Below, piece by piece: positions 17,689-27,169 of a DNA stretch of 64,000 nucleotides (position 1 is its first letter; each line of letters opens with the position of its first letter). Under the pieces are notes generated by a model, which searched no databases, was not told where the DNA came from, and was given only the letters and a program-made list of their open reading frames with translations. Source of the stretch: Kutzneria chonburiensis (GTDB lineage Bacteria > Actinomycetota > Actinomycetes > Mycobacteriales > Pseudonocardiaceae); the NCBI RefSeq assembly GCF_028622115.1, contig NZ_CP097263.1, forward strand, positions 3,534,001 to 3,598,000, written 5' to 3'. The position numbers were made by a program, and so were the translations under genes.

Positions 17689-18185
17689 GAGGATGCCTTG
17701 AGCTCGAGCAAGGTCGCGGAGTCCGTGCCGGCGCCGACGCCGATGCCCGTCCAGCCGTTCTTGGCCACGGACACCGTGCTGCTCTGGCCGTCGACCGTCA
17801 CGGTCGCCTGCACGGCGTGGTTGTCGCCCTTGACCTGATAGGCGTCCACGAGCTCCAGCTTGAGGTAGCCGGTCGGCCCGCTGACCTGGAAGCAGTAGTG
17901 GCCGGGATCGGAGCCGTGGTCGTTGCTGTTGAACGAGTGCACCTCGATGAGGCCGGCCACGTTGACGCAGTTGACCAGCATGAGGTGGCCGTCCCCGCTG
18001 ATCAGCTTGATGCCCCGGTCGGCGAGGATCTTGGCCGCGCCCGGGTAGCTGAAGTCCTCGACGGCCGACGGCATCCCGCTGTCGTCCTGTGCCGTCTGTC
18101 TGTCCGCCATGCTCGCTCCGACGGACAGCGCCGCCACCGTGCCGACGACGGCCGTGGTGAGCAGTGCTCGGGTGATGACTCGCAT
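17685..18185 (-). CDS. Small secreted protein of unknown function
   Basis: 166 residues from ATG 18185, where a signal peptide (RALLTTAVVGTVAALSVGASMA) begins; the frame is open further upstream, but those codons encode no signal and have no RBS. The mature protein contains DFSYPGAAKILADRGIKLI and GDGHLMLVNC, a pattern I have seen in small actinomycete exoproteins found beside trypsin-like proteins. Two Cys residues (LVNCVN, HYCFQV) may form a disulfide. Beta-rich, acidic. It precedes the inactive trypsin homologue with a 4-nt overlap, so the two are probably secreted as a pair. Function not known. Confidence 0.75.
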   Translation of the reverse strand: MRVITRALLTTAVVGTVAALSVGASMADRQTAQDDSGMPSAVEDFSYPGAAKILADRGIKLISGDGHLMLVNCVNVAGLIEVHSFNSNDHGSDPGHYCFQVSGPTGYLKLELVDAYQVKGDNHAVQATVTVDGQSSTVSVAKNGWTGIGVGAGTDSATLLELKASS

Positions 18186-18450
18186 GATCGCTGATCCACT
18201 CCTGTTCGATCCTGTCGAGGCAGCACGCGACAGCACAAGGTGGATCCCCCGGCCGACGCTCGCCCCCCTCATTCGCCGACGGAGCTCAAGCTAGGTGGGC
18301 GACCGAGGCAAAGTCAAGAACTCCCCAAGGGCACCCCGGTGCGCTAGCATCCGCCGCCGGGGGTAGCGATCGACTTCGGCTGTCACCATGTCCGCGATCT
18401 GTTGCCACGCCTCATATTCTGCCGCGTTCCGACGGAGGACACGAGCATCC

Positions 18451-21400
18451 ATGAGACAGTTGACCAGAGCGATCGGCACCATAGTTGCCGCTTCGCTGGC
18501 ATTCGGCGCAGCCGTGGTTCCCTCGGCCACCGCCGACACCCCGCCTACCGGTGAGCGCCAGAAACTGCTGGCGCTGATCACCGACGGCGGGCCGGTGATC
18601 GCGAGCGCCGCCGAGGCCGCGCTGTGCGGCAGCGACGACGACGTGCACACGTTCATCAGCACCCGCCTGCCGTTCATGCAGGAGACGCAGGACCGCGTCA
18701 CGGTGCAGCAGATGATCAACAGCGGCGGGCCGGCCACCCAGCAGGCCGCGAACACCGCGTTGAGCGGCAACATTGGTGCCGTACGAGGCTTTCTGACCAC
18801 GGGCTGGCAGCAGCCGTGGAAGGATGACATCCGCATCCGGATCAGCCGGTTGCAGTCGGCCGCGACCGGGCCGGTGGTCAGGCAGGCGGCCACTACCGCC
18901 CTCAACGGCTCGGTCGACGACCAAATGGCGTTCCTGGGCAGCGGCTGGCAGCAAGCCCAGGACAACGACGACCGGATCGCCGTGCAGCTGTTGGTCAACA
19001 ACGGTGGCACAGCGGTGAAGCTGGCCGGCAACCAGGCGCTGTCGACCAACATCGAGAACGTACGGCAGTTCCTGCGCAACGGTTTCCAGGTCGCGCAACA
19101 ACGTGACGAGGAAACCGCGACTGTCTCGCAACTGGCCACGCTGGCCCAGACTGCCGAGGGCAGGTCGGCATCTTTCAACCAGGCGGCGCAGGAAGCGGCC
19201 GCGCAGGCCGTCGCCGCCGCGGCGGCGGCCAAGGCGGCCGCGGCAACAGCGGCCGACGAAACCAAGAAGGCACAAGGATCTGCGGCCCAGGCGGCGGACG
19301 CCGCTTCGCGAGCGGCCAGCGCCGCCACGCGCGCCGCGCAAGCCGCGCAGACGGCCATCCGCTCGGCGCAGGCGGCAACCAACGCCGCCCGCGAGGCGTC
19401 AAACGCAGCCAGCCAGGCCGCGTGGGCGGCGTCCAAGGCGGGCGAGGCGGCGGCAAATGCCCGCAACGCCGCCGCGGCGGCAGCCACCGACAAGGGCAAG
19501 GCCGAGGACGCTCGCAACGCCGCGCAGGCCGCACGTGACGCCGCACGCGGCGCGCGGTCGGTCGCGGAGGCGATCGACCAGGCCGTCGCCGCGTCCCGAC
19601 AGGTCGCCATCGCTGCGCAGGCCGCGGCGTCCGCCGCCGGCGACTCCGCCGACGCGGCCGCGGCTTCGCGGGAAGCCGGCGGCTGGGCGGCGAAGGCCGG
19701 CGCGAGCTCGGCTCAGGCCGCCGCGGCGGCCGATCGGGCCCAGCGCAACGCCGACGAGGCCAAGCGGGCCGCCGGCACCGCGATGGCGCTGGCCAACGAG
19801 GCCGCCAATGACGCTGCACAGGCCCGTCAATTCGCACTGGACGCCGCTACCCATGCCGATGCCGCAGCGGCGGCGGCCGATGACGCCGCCAAGCACGCGG
19901 GCGAAGCCGCCGGCGCGGCGGATCGTGCCGACGCCGCGGCCCGGGAAGCCGACACCGAGGCCACGGCGGCGCAGAATGCCGCGGACCAGGCCAAGAAGAC
20001 GGCCGACCTGGCCCGCCGGGCCGACGCCGAGCGGTTGGCCGAGCAGCAGTCCCAGGCCATGCGTGACGCCGCCGACGCCAAGCAGCAGGAGCAGGACCGG
20101 GTCACCGCGGCCGTGTGGCAGGTGGGCAAGCCCGAGCAGTTCGACCAGCAGACCCAGGCTCTGCTCACTGAGGCCGGCAACCCGGCGACCGCGCCCGCTG
20201 TCGCCGCCTCCGACGGCCGCCGCGCCGCTGCCCGGCTTTGGCACAGCGCCGGTCCGCAGGTTCGGCTCGCCGCCAAGGCGGCGCTCGGTGGCGCGGACGC
20301 CGATGTCGCGACGTTCGTACGGAGCGGGCTGGCCGCCGCCGTCGAGCGCGACGACCGGTACAGCCTGTCCGTCGCCGCCGGCGCTTCCCTGGTGCCGGCG
20401 CAGCGCGCCGCCGCCCACGCCGTCGAGACCGGCACCCACGACCAGGTCAACCAGTTCCTGGTGACGCGGGCGTACCAGGGCAAGATCGACGACGACCGGA
20501 TCGCGGTGCAGCGGATCCTCAACAACGGCGGCCCGATCACCCGGGCGGCCGCCAACCGGGCGCTGTCCGGCACCCCCGATGACGTGCAGCAATTCCTTGC
20601 CACCGGCCGTTTCCGGGCCGCCGAGGACGACGACCGGGCCGCGGCGCAGGTGATCCTGAACAACGGCGGGGCCGAGGTGAAGGCGGCCGCGAACGCCGCG
20701 TTGTCCGGCCCGTGGTCGTACGTGCGGCAGTTCTTGCAGGTCGGCCAGTACCAGGCCCAGCTGCGGGATGCCGACGCCGCTCAGCACGTCGCCGAGATCA
20801 ACGGCTACCTGGCCAACGCCACCCAGGCCGCGGCCAACGCCAAGCAGAACGCGGCGTTGGCCCACCAGGCCGCCGCCACCGCGCGCAACGCCGCTGACGA
20901 GGCGGCGTACTGGGCCGACCAGGCCAAGCAGTCCGCCGCAGCGGCCGGCAAGGCCGCCGCTGACGCCAAGAAGTCGGCCGACGACGCCAGCCAGTCGGCG
21001 GCCGACGCGGCAACATCCGCGTACCAGGCCAAAAACGCCGCCGCCGCGGCGCAGGGCAGCGCCAACGCCGCCAAGAACTCGGCCGCGGCCGCCGCTCAGT
21101 CGGCCGCCCAGGCCAACGAGTTCGCGGCCCAGGCCCAGGCCGCCGCCGCGCAGGCCCTGCTGGATTCCCTGGCCGCCGGCCAGGCCTCCGCCGACGCCAG
21201 TGCGGCGGCCGCCGAGGCGTGGAACATCGTTTCGCAGAAGAAGGCCCAGGACACCGCGCGCAAGGCGGTCACCGATGTGCGCAGCGAGGTCCAGAAGCTG
21301 CGCGACGCCGCCGCGGCCGTGGTCAAGGACCACCCCGAGATGCAGGCCCTGATCGACGCGGCCGACCAGCTGCTGCACATGATCGACCAGATCGCCCAGG

Positions 21401-22161
21401 GCACCCTCGACTTCGTCCGCGACCACGCCGGCGAGCTGCTGTCGCTGATCCAGCACCTGATCGAGATCGGCGGCGGGCTCGGCCTCACCCTGGTCGGTTT
21501 GGCCGACGTGGCCGGCGGTGTCGCGACGTGCGGCGAGCTGATCACCGCCGGCGCCGAGGGCGGCGCCACGGTCGGCCTCGCCTTCGACGGCGTCGGAGCC
21601 ATCCCCGGCGGCGTGCTCGGCGGCCTCGCCGGCCTGGTCGGCTGCGCCTTCGGCGGTCCCGGCGAGCAGGTCGTCACCGGCGCCGGCCTCACCGCGACCG
21701 GCCTGATGATGGCCATGGACGGCCTCAACGGCGCCGCCGACAACCTCGAGAACATGGCCAAGCACCCGGGCTTCCTCGAGGGCGCGTCGGAGCAGAAGGT
21801 CTACAACAGCCCGACCGCGAGCGGGCGGGTGGAGATCACCGACTTCGACAAGATCGAGAGCGGTGTGCTGTGGGAGGAGAAGAGCGCGGTCAGCGTGCGC
21901 AACCCGATGACCGGGGCCAATGACCCGGCCGGCTGGGTCAGGGACCAGGTGGCGGCCAAGTTCGACAAGTACCTCGACGCTCGCGCCAACGGCTACCTGG
22001 CCGACGGCCGCAAGATCGCGGACGCGTACAAGGACGCGCCGATCGGACTGCGAATGACCACGCCCGGCGTAGCGCCGGAGCTGCGGCAGGCCATCGAGGA
22101 CGGCGTCGACGCCTATCGGAAGGCGCATCCCGGCCTGGACGTGCGAGTGGAGTTCAGATAG
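18451..22161 (+). CDS. Secreted ALF-repeat protein with Ala-rich coiled coils and nuclease-like C-terminus (putative toxin)
   Basis: 1236 residues, signal peptide 1-29. Layout: four ALF repeats (about 31-220; each has DRVTVQQMINSGGP-like, ANTALSG and VRGFL parts), an Ala-rich coiled coil (about 234-553), four more ALF repeats (589-777), a second coiled coil (784-967), a hydrophobic Gly-rich segment (990-1104), and a compact tip (1114-1236). The tip has VEITDFDKIESGVLWEEKSA and KFDKYLDARANGYL, ending PGLDVRVEFR; the D...EEK pattern resembles PD-(D/E)xK nucleases seen in polymorphic toxins. ATG 18451 has GGAGGA upstream and begins the signal peptide. No immunity gene follows: next is a methyltransferase beyond a terminator. 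Architecture firm; toxin role inferred. Confidence 0.85.
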   Translation: MRQLTRAIGTIVAASLAFGAAVVPSATADTPPTGERQKLLALITDGGPVIASAAEAALCGSDDDVHTFISTRLPFMQETQDRVTVQQMINSGGPATQQAANTALSGNIGAVRGFLTTGWQQPWKDDIRIRISRLQSAATGPVVRQAATTALNGSVDDQMAFLGSGWQQAQDNDDRIAVQLLVNNGGTAVKLAGNQALSTNIENVRQFLRNGFQVAQQRDEETATVSQLATLAQTAEGRSASFNQAAQEAAAQAVAAAAAAKAAAATAADETKKAQGSAAQAADAASRAASAATRAAQAAQTAIRSAQAATNAAREASNAASQAAWAASKAGEAAANARNAAAAAATDKGKAEDARNAAQAARDAARGARSVAEAIDQAVAASRQVAIAAQAAASAAGDSADAAAASREAGGWAAKAGASSAQAAAAADRAQRNADEAKRAAGTAMALANEAANDAAQARQFALDAATHADAAAAAADDAAKHAGEAAGAADRADAAAREADTEATAAQNAADQAKKTADLARRADAERLAEQQSQAMRDAADAKQQEQDRVTAAVWQVGKPEQFDQQTQALLTEAGNPATAPAVAASDGRRAAARLWHSAGPQVRLAAKAALGGADADVATFVRSGLAAAVERDDRYSLSVAAGASLVPAQRAAAHAVETGTHDQVNQFLVTRAYQGKIDDDRIAVQRILNNGGPITRAAANRALSGTPDDVQQFLATGRFRAAEDDDRAAAQVILNNGGAEVKAAANAALSGPWSYVRQFLQVGQYQAQLRDADAAQHVAEINGYLANATQAAANAKQNAALAHQAAATARNAADEAAYWADQAKQSAAAAGKAAADAKKSADDASQSAADAATSAYQAKNAAAAAQGSANAAKNSAAAAAQSAAQANEFAAQAQAAAAQALLDSLAAGQASADASAAAAEAWNIVSQKKAQDTARKAVTDVRSEVQKLRDAAAAVVKDHPEMQALIDAADQLLHMIDQIAQGTLDFVRDHAGELLSLIQHLIEIGGGLGLTLVGLADVAGGVATCGELITAGAEGGATVGLAFDGVGAIPGGVLGGLAGLVGCAFGGPGEQVVTGAGLTATGLMMAMDGLNGAADNLENMAKHPGFLEGASEQKVYNSPTASGRVEITDFDKIESGVLWEEKSAVSVRNPMTGANDPAGWVRDQVAAKFDKYLDARANGYLADGRKIADAYKDAPIGLRMTTPGVAPELRQAIEDGVDAYRKAHPGLDVRVEFR

Positions 22162-22169
22162 CCGGCAAC

Positions 22170-22195
22170 GGGTGGCCGCCGTTCGGCGGCCACCC
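22170..22195 (+). terminator. Rho-independent-like terminator after the ALF-repeat gene
   Basis: GGGTGGCCGCC pairs perfectly with GGCGGCCACCC around GTTC, followed by TTTGCTGTTT. It separates the ALF-repeat gene from the methyltransferase, so the latter is not obviously in the same operon. Confidence 0.85.
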
Positions 22196-22253
22196 TTTGC
22201 TGTTTCGGCAAATAACGTTGCCGGCGTTACCGCTGGTCGGGCAGGTTCGAGGC

Positions 22254-22916
22254 ATGCGGACCATGGACCAGCAGTACTGGGACGATCTCTACGGCAGCCG
22301 GGAACAGCTGTTCAGCGGCAACCCGAACGGCGTGCTCGTCACGGAGGTCACGGACCTCGCGCCGGGGCAGGCGCTGGACGTCGGCTGTGGGGAGGGAGCG
22401 GACGCCCGGTGGCTGGCCGGGAAGGGCTGGCAGGTGACGGCCGTGGACATCTCGCAAACGGCGATCGACCGGGCGGCGAGCGGGCCGAGCATTGGCATCG
22501 CCTGGACCCGGGCCGATCTGGCGGTCGCGCCGCCGCCGGCGAACTCGTTCGACCTGGTGTCGGTGCAGTACTTCCCGCTGGCCAAGGCGAATCCCCGGCA
22601 GCTGCACAACATTCTCGCGGCGGTGGCCCCGGCCGGCACGGTGCTCGTGGTCGGCCACTCCCCCGACGAGCTGCCGGAACAGTTCGACCGCAACGACTTC
22701 TACTGGCCGGCGGAGATCGCCGAGCTGTTGGACGACACATGGACGGTGCTGGTGAACGAGACGCGCCCGCGCACGGTGCCGGCCCCGGAGGGAACGGGCC
22801 ACGTGAACGACACCGTGCTGCGGGCGGTGAAACGTCAGGACATCACGGACAGGCCGGCTGGCCCGGATGGCCGCAGGGCGGACCCTGCTGGAACGGCTGG
22901 TAGTAGCCGTCGGTGA
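22254..22916 (+). CDS. Class I SAM-dependent methyltransferase (TehB/thiopurine-like)
   Basis: 220 residues. MDQQYWDDLYGSREQLFSGNPN is followed by the SAM-binding LDVGCGEGADARWLA (about 40-54), then VTAVDIS (motif II) and the post-I region DLVSVQYFPLA. The pattern is that of small methyltransferases annotated as TehB or thiopurine-type. ATG 22254 was taken; ATG 22263 is possible. TAACG...CGTTA half-sites near 22212-22228 may be an operator. The last 74 nt overlap the convergent G1 peptidase, and the final 25 or so residues have no family counterpart, so the tail may be a random read-through that is tolerated. Substrate unknown. Confidence 0.87.
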   Translation: MRTMDQQYWDDLYGSREQLFSGNPNGVLVTEVTDLAPGQALDVGCGEGADARWLAGKGWQVTAVDISQTAIDRAASGPSIGIAWTRADLAVAPPPANSFDLVSVQYFPLAKANPRQLHNILAAVAPAGTVLVVGHSPDELPEQFDRNDFYWPAEIAELLDDTWTVLVNETRPRTVPAPEGTGHVNDTVLRAVKRQDITDRPAGPDGRRADPAGTAGSSRR

Positions 22917-23826
22917 ACCCGCCGCCGTCGGCACTGAGCGCGCCGGGGATGGCGACGGTCTGGTAAGAGCCGAAGGCGTACTGCTGCATGCTGATCGGCT
23001 GCGCCCCACCGGCCCGGATGGACGAACAGGAACCACCCTGCACGTAGGCCAAGGCCCAGCAGCTGTTGGAGAACGTCACGGTGTGGAAGTCGGCCAGCGG
23101 CAGAATGCCGCCGGAATAAGGGGCTTCCACGATCCATTCGGCCGTCGTCCCGGGCGGTGACGACGTCAGCGGCACGCTCACGCAGGTGCCGATGGTGAAG
23201 TTGCAGACCCCGGCCTGGGCGCCGCTGGCCGTGTACAGGCCGACGCCGCCGACGAAATCGCCGGGATGCACGGGCAGGTTGTTGATCCGCCGCTCGCTGC
23301 CGGTGTCGCCGATGCCGCCGACGATCTCGTACCACGCGTAGTAGGTCGTGGCGCCGTTCGGGGCGACGTCCTGCGTGGTGCCGGCCTGGATCAGCGCCCC
23401 GTTGCCGGCGTTGAAGCCGCCGCCGATGCCGGCCCACGTCGACGAGTAGTAGCCGGTGGTGGAGTAGCCGGGCACCGGCGCGGTCACGGTCGGCACGGTC
23501 CAGCCGCCCTGCGCGTAGTTGGCGTGCTGCGTGACCTGGTAGCCGGACCAGTTGTTGGACAACAGGTTGTTCACCCTGGGCGCGCCGTCGTGCCGGATCC
23601 CGGTCGCGGTGCAGCTCAGGGTGGTGAGCCAGGTGACGTGCCGGCTCAGCGCCTCGGCGAACAGGCCGCCGGACGCGGCGGTCGGCACGACCGCGCCGCG
23701 GGCGCTGGTGCAGCCGTCGGCACCGGCGCCCAGAACCGTTGTGGCCGGCGCGGCGGTCGCCGGGACCGCCCCGGCGACCAGGCAGCCGGCGATCGCCAGC
23801 GCGGCCAGCCATCGTGATCTTCGCAT
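22843..23826 (-). CDS. Secreted G1-family (eqolisin-type) glutamic endopeptidase
   Basis: 327 residues, signal peptide 1-26. Features of peptidase family G1: NNWSGYQV (91-98), STWAGIGG with a Gln (Q147) in ALIQAGT, YYAWYEI (162-168), and AEWIVEAP (229-236) holding the catalytic Glu; the Gln/Glu dyad makes these acid-active endopeptidases. Several cysteines (GCTS, SCTATG, VCNF, GTCVS, NSCW) suggest disulfides outside the cell. A propeptide probably lies between the signal and NNWSG. A bare Cys-Pro-rich tail (PCGHPGQPACP) ends the protein. It stands alone, divergent from the SARP at 23917 with 90 bp between. Confidence 0.88.
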   Translation of the reverse strand: MRRSRWLAALAIAGCLVAGAVPATAAPATTVLGAGADGCTSARGAVVPTAASGGLFAEALSRHVTWLTTLSCTATGIRHDGAPRVNNLLSNNWSGYQVTQHANYAQGGWTVPTVTAPVPGYSTTGYYSSTWAGIGGGFNAGNGALIQAGTTQDVAPNGATTYYAWYEIVGGIGDTGSERRINNLPVHPGDFVGGVGLYTASGAQAGVCNFTIGTCVSVPLTSSPPGTTAEWIVEAPYSGGILPLADFHTVTFSNSCWALAYVQGGSCSSIRAGGAQPISMQQYAFGSYQTVAIPGALSADGGGFTDGYYQPFQQGPPCGHPGQPACP

Positions 23827-23916
23827 CTGTCCACCTCTCGGTCACGGCAAGGCATTCCCGCCGGGGCGTATGATTTGCCGCCACCGCACACAGCGGCGCA
23901 CATCGGCAGGGGTGCG

Positions 23917-26805
23917 ATGGAACTGGGCGTGCTGGGTCCGCTGCGGATCCACGGCACGGCGGCACCGAGCCGCCGCATGACCGGCCTGGTGCTCGGTGTC
24001 CTGGCCCTTAGGCCGAACACCGCAGTGCCCGTCGGCCGCCTCACCGACTGGCTGTGGCGCGGCCGTCCGCCCGCCTCGGCGTCGTCCAATCTGCGCACGC
24101 ACGTCGCCGAGCTGCGCGGCCTGATCCGCACGGCCGACGGCGAAGGCCCGAGCATCGAGGCCAGGCAAGGCCGCTATACCTTGCGGGTCACGCCTGATCA
24201 GCTCGACGCCCTGCGCTTCGACGTGCTGTTCGAGGAGGGTCGCCGCGAGCTCGCGGCGGGGCGGCCGGAGGTGGCCGCTGGGCGTCTGGAGCTGGCCGTC
24301 GGCCTCTGGCGCGGGCCGGTCCTGGACGGTCTGACCGTGCCGGACGACCTGCGGCACGACGTGGAACGCCTTGCCGCACATCGGATCGAGGCCATCGAGG
24401 ACTGGATCGAGGCCCGGCTGGCCCTCGGCCGGCACGCCGGTCTCGCGGCCGAGCTCGACGGCCTGGTAACGCAGTACCCGTTACGTGAGCGGCTGTGGGG
24501 CCAGCTGATGACCAGCCTGTACGTCGGCGGCCGGCAGGCCGAGGCGCTCGGGGCCTACCGGCGGCTGCATGCGTTGCTGGACAAGGAACTCGGCGTCCAG
24601 CCGGGTCCGGCGATCCGCGACCTGCACCAGCGGATGCTGCGCGGCGACCCACTCAGCGGCCCGGCGGTCCGGCTCCGAACCCGACCCCAGCAGCTGCCCC
24701 GGGACCCCTTGATCTTCGTCGGCCGCGACGCGGAACTCCGAGCGCTGTCAACCGAACCGGTGTCGGCGATCAGCGGCACGGCCGGCGTCGGCAAGACCGC
24801 GCTGGCGTTGCGCTGGGCCCATCAGGCGGCATCGAGCTTCCCCGACGGCTGCCTGTACGCGGATCTGCGCGGCTTCGGGCCGCAGCCGGCGCAGGACCCG
24901 GTCGCCGTGCTGGACGGCTTCCTGCGCAGCCTCGGCGTCGAGGAGCGCCCGCGCGAGCTGGACGAACTGGCCGCCCGCTACCGCACCGAGTTGGCCGACC
25001 GACGGCTGCTTGTGTTGCTGGACAATGCCGAATCGGCCGAGCAGGTCCGTCCGCTGCTGCCGGGCGACTCCGCCAGCCGGGTGGTCGTGACGAGCCGCGA
25101 CTCGTTGGCCGGCCTGGTGGCCCGGGAGGGCGCGCGCCGGCTGGACCTCGATCTGCTGCCGATGGACACCGCGATCGCCTTGCTACGCCGTCTGATCGGC
25201 GCGCGCGTCGATGCCGAGCCGACTGCTGCCCGTGAGCTGGCCGAGCAGTGCGCCCGCCTCCCGTTGGCCCTACGCGTCGCCGCCGAGCTGGCCGTGTCCC
25301 GTCGCGGTCCGCTGTCCGACCTCGTCGCCGAACTCGGTCTGGAGACCCGGAAACTCGACCTGTTGGCCGCCGGCGGCGATCCGATGACCGCGGTGCGGGC
25401 GGTGTTCTCCTGGTCGTACCGGCAGCTGCCCACGCCCGTCGCCGATGCGTTCCGGTTGCTGGGCCTGCATCCCGGTCGGGACTTCGACGCCTACGCCGCG
25501 GCCGCGCTGACCGGCGACGCCGACACGCTGGCCGCGTTGGTCGGCGGGCACCTGCTCGAGGAGCAGGACGGCCGCTACCGCATGCACGACCTGCTCCGCA
25601 CCTACGCCCGCGAGCTGGTCACGCCGTCGGAGAGCGACGAGGCCACCACGCGGCTGATCGACCACTACGTCTACGCGGCCTCGCTGGCCATGGACGTCGC
25701 CGTCGAGTACGAGAAGGACCGCCGTCCCAAGGTCTCCCCGACCACGCACGCGCCAACTTTCGCCGACATCGACGAGGCCAACGCGTGGCTGGATGCCGAG
25801 CGGGCCAACCTGATCGCCGTCGCCCCGGTCGCCTCGGCCCGCCAGGTCGGGCAGCTTTCCGCCATCCTGCACCGCTATCTCGACAACGGCGCGTACTACC
25901 ACGAGGCCCAGCTGCTGCACGCCTGCGCGGCCCGCAGCGCCGAACCCGAGGCCAGGGCCGCTATCCTGTGCAATCTCGGCGTGATCTTCTGGCGGCTCGA
26001 CCGGCCGCGCGAGGCGCTCGACCGCTACCTCCAGGCCCTGGACACCGGTGATCGCAGCGTGGCCGTCCGGGCACTGAACAACATCGGGCTGGTCGACGAG
26101 CACCTCGGCAACTACGAGCAGGCGTTGGGCCGATTCGCCGAGGCCGCCCGCGTCGCCGACGAGGTCGGCGACCGCCCCGGCCGGGCGCGAGCCCTCGACA
26201 ACCTCGGCAACGTCACCGAGTACCTGGGCCGCTACGAGGAAGCTTTGCGGCACAAGGAAGACGCCCTGGCCATCGCCCGCGAGATCGGCGATGTCGTCGG
26301 GGAGGCCAGTACCCTCAACAACATCGGCAACGTGCACGAACGGACCGCCGACCACCACGCCGCCCTGGCCCACTACCGGCAGGCCCTGGAGATCGGCCGC
26401 CGCATCGGGCATGCCGAGATCGAGGGGCACGCCCTCGACAACGTCGGCTCCGCGTACCGCAACATCGGCGACCACGCCAAGGCCGTCGACCACCACCGCC
26501 GCGCCATCGACCTGGCCCGCGAGACCGACAACAACTACCTGCTGGCCCGTGCCCTCAACAACTTCGGCGAAACCCTGCGCCAGCAGGGCTCTCCCGCCCA
26601 GGCGGCCGACGCCCACCGCGAGGCATTGGACATCGCCGTCACGTTGCGGGAACTCCTCGTGCAGGCCCGCGCCCACGACGGCATCGCGCATTCGGCGCGC
26701 ACCAGCGCCGAAGCCCGCGAGCACTGGCGGCAGGCGTTGGCGATCTACCGCCAGCTCAACGCACCGGAGGCCACGGCTGTGGCTGCCTGCCTCGCAGATT
26801 CCTGA
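23917..26805 (+). CDS. SARP-type regulator with NB-ARC ATPase and TPR repeats
   Basis: 962 residues from ATG 23917 at the start of the winged helix (MELGVLGPLRIHG). Winged helix about 1-90, BTAD about 98-245 ending ALLDKELGVQPGPAIRDLHQ, NB-ARC with Walker A GTAGVGKTA (about 288) and Walker B LLVLLDNAES (about 365), then eight or so TPRs from about 670 with the repeated ALNNIG or ALDNLG turn. This is the AfsR architecture; such proteins bind direct repeats near the -35 and activate secondary metabolism. The gene ends 50 nt inside the opposite minus-strand frame. Target genes are not evident; the operon at 27624 is the nearest candidate. Confidence 0.92.
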   Translation: MELGVLGPLRIHGTAAPSRRMTGLVLGVLALRPNTAVPVGRLTDWLWRGRPPASASSNLRTHVAELRGLIRTADGEGPSIEARQGRYTLRVTPDQLDALRFDVLFEEGRRELAAGRPEVAAGRLELAVGLWRGPVLDGLTVPDDLRHDVERLAAHRIEAIEDWIEARLALGRHAGLAAELDGLVTQYPLRERLWGQLMTSLYVGGRQAEALGAYRRLHALLDKELGVQPGPAIRDLHQRMLRGDPLSGPAVRLRTRPQQLPRDPLIFVGRDAELRALSTEPVSAISGTAGVGKTALALRWAHQAASSFPDGCLYADLRGFGPQPAQDPVAVLDGFLRSLGVEERPRELDELAARYRTELADRRLLVLLDNAESAEQVRPLLPGDSASRVVVTSRDSLAGLVAREGARRLDLDLLPMDTAIALLRRLIGARVDAEPTAARELAEQCARLPLALRVAAELAVSRRGPLSDLVAELGLETRKLDLLAAGGDPMTAVRAVFSWSYRQLPTPVADAFRLLGLHPGRDFDAYAAAALTGDADTLAALVGGHLLEEQDGRYRMHDLLRTYARELVTPSESDEATTRLIDHYVYAASLAMDVAVEYEKDRRPKVSPTTHAPTFADIDEANAWLDAERANLIAVAPVASARQVGQLSAILHRYLDNGAYYHEAQLLHACAARSAEPEARAAILCNLGVIFWRLDRPREALDRYLQALDTGDRSVAVRALNNIGLVDEHLGNYEQALGRFAEAARVADEVGDRPGRARALDNLGNVTEYLGRYEEALRHKEDALAIAREIGDVVGEASTLNNIGNVHERTADHHAALAHYRQALEIGRRIGHAEIEGHALDNVGSAYRNIGDHAKAVDHHRRAIDLARETDNNYLLARALNNFGETLRQQGSPAQAADAHREALDIAVTLRELLVQARAHDGIAHSARTSAEAREHWRQALAIYRQLNAPEATAVAACLADS

Positions 26806-27169
26806 TCAGCAGCAACAGACCGCCCAGACCGACCAGCACGATCCCGCCCACACCCAGCGCGATCATGAGCTTCGTCTTGATCTGGCGGTCGATCAGGCAG
26901 TCGCTCTCGATGGTGGTGAGCACGATCTCCTTCATCCCGGGCGGGTCGACGGACTCGATCATGTCCCCCACCGCGGGTTGCGCGATGAACGACCGGTCGC
27001 TCCCCGGCCCTTTGATCAGATCGAGCCCGGGAATGTCGGAACTCCATCGCCGGTCGGCGATCGCCAGTCCCAGCACCACACCCGTACCGTCCACAGTGGC
27101 CTGAACCTGGCCGTCACGAGACGTCTCGGTCAACCGCGCACCGGCCAGCGCCTGGCCCGCCTCGACCAA
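26756..27169 (-). CDS. Possible membrane-anchored protein without a convincing start
   Basis: The frame ends with a transmembrane helix (LMIALGVGGIVLVGLGGLLLL) and a basic tail, preceded by LTETSRDGQVQATVDGTG and DPPGMKEIVLTTIESDC. Codon third-position G/C and the hydrophobic segment look genuine. However, the only start is TTG 27169 without a binding site, and sequence of protein character (AVRLDGFPSPGAGSLTISVRP) continues upstream in the same frame to a TAG at 27362-27364 with no ATG or GTG. So either the start was lost and this is a remnant, or a frameshift separates it from its true N-terminus. It overlaps the SARP 3' end by 50 nt. Family not recognised. Confidence 0.4.
   Translation of the reverse strand: MVEAGQALAGARLTETSRDGQVQATVDGTGVVLGLAIADRRWSSDIPGLDLIKGPGSDRSFIAQPAVGDMIESVDPPGMKEIVLTTIESDCLIDRQIKTKLMIALGVGGIVLVGLGGLLLLIRNLRGRQPQPWPPVR

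Noticed and set aside
18291-19610. Ala/Ser-rich minus frame opposite the ALF-repeat gene
   Set aside because: Complement of the Ala-rich coiled coil; no independent features.
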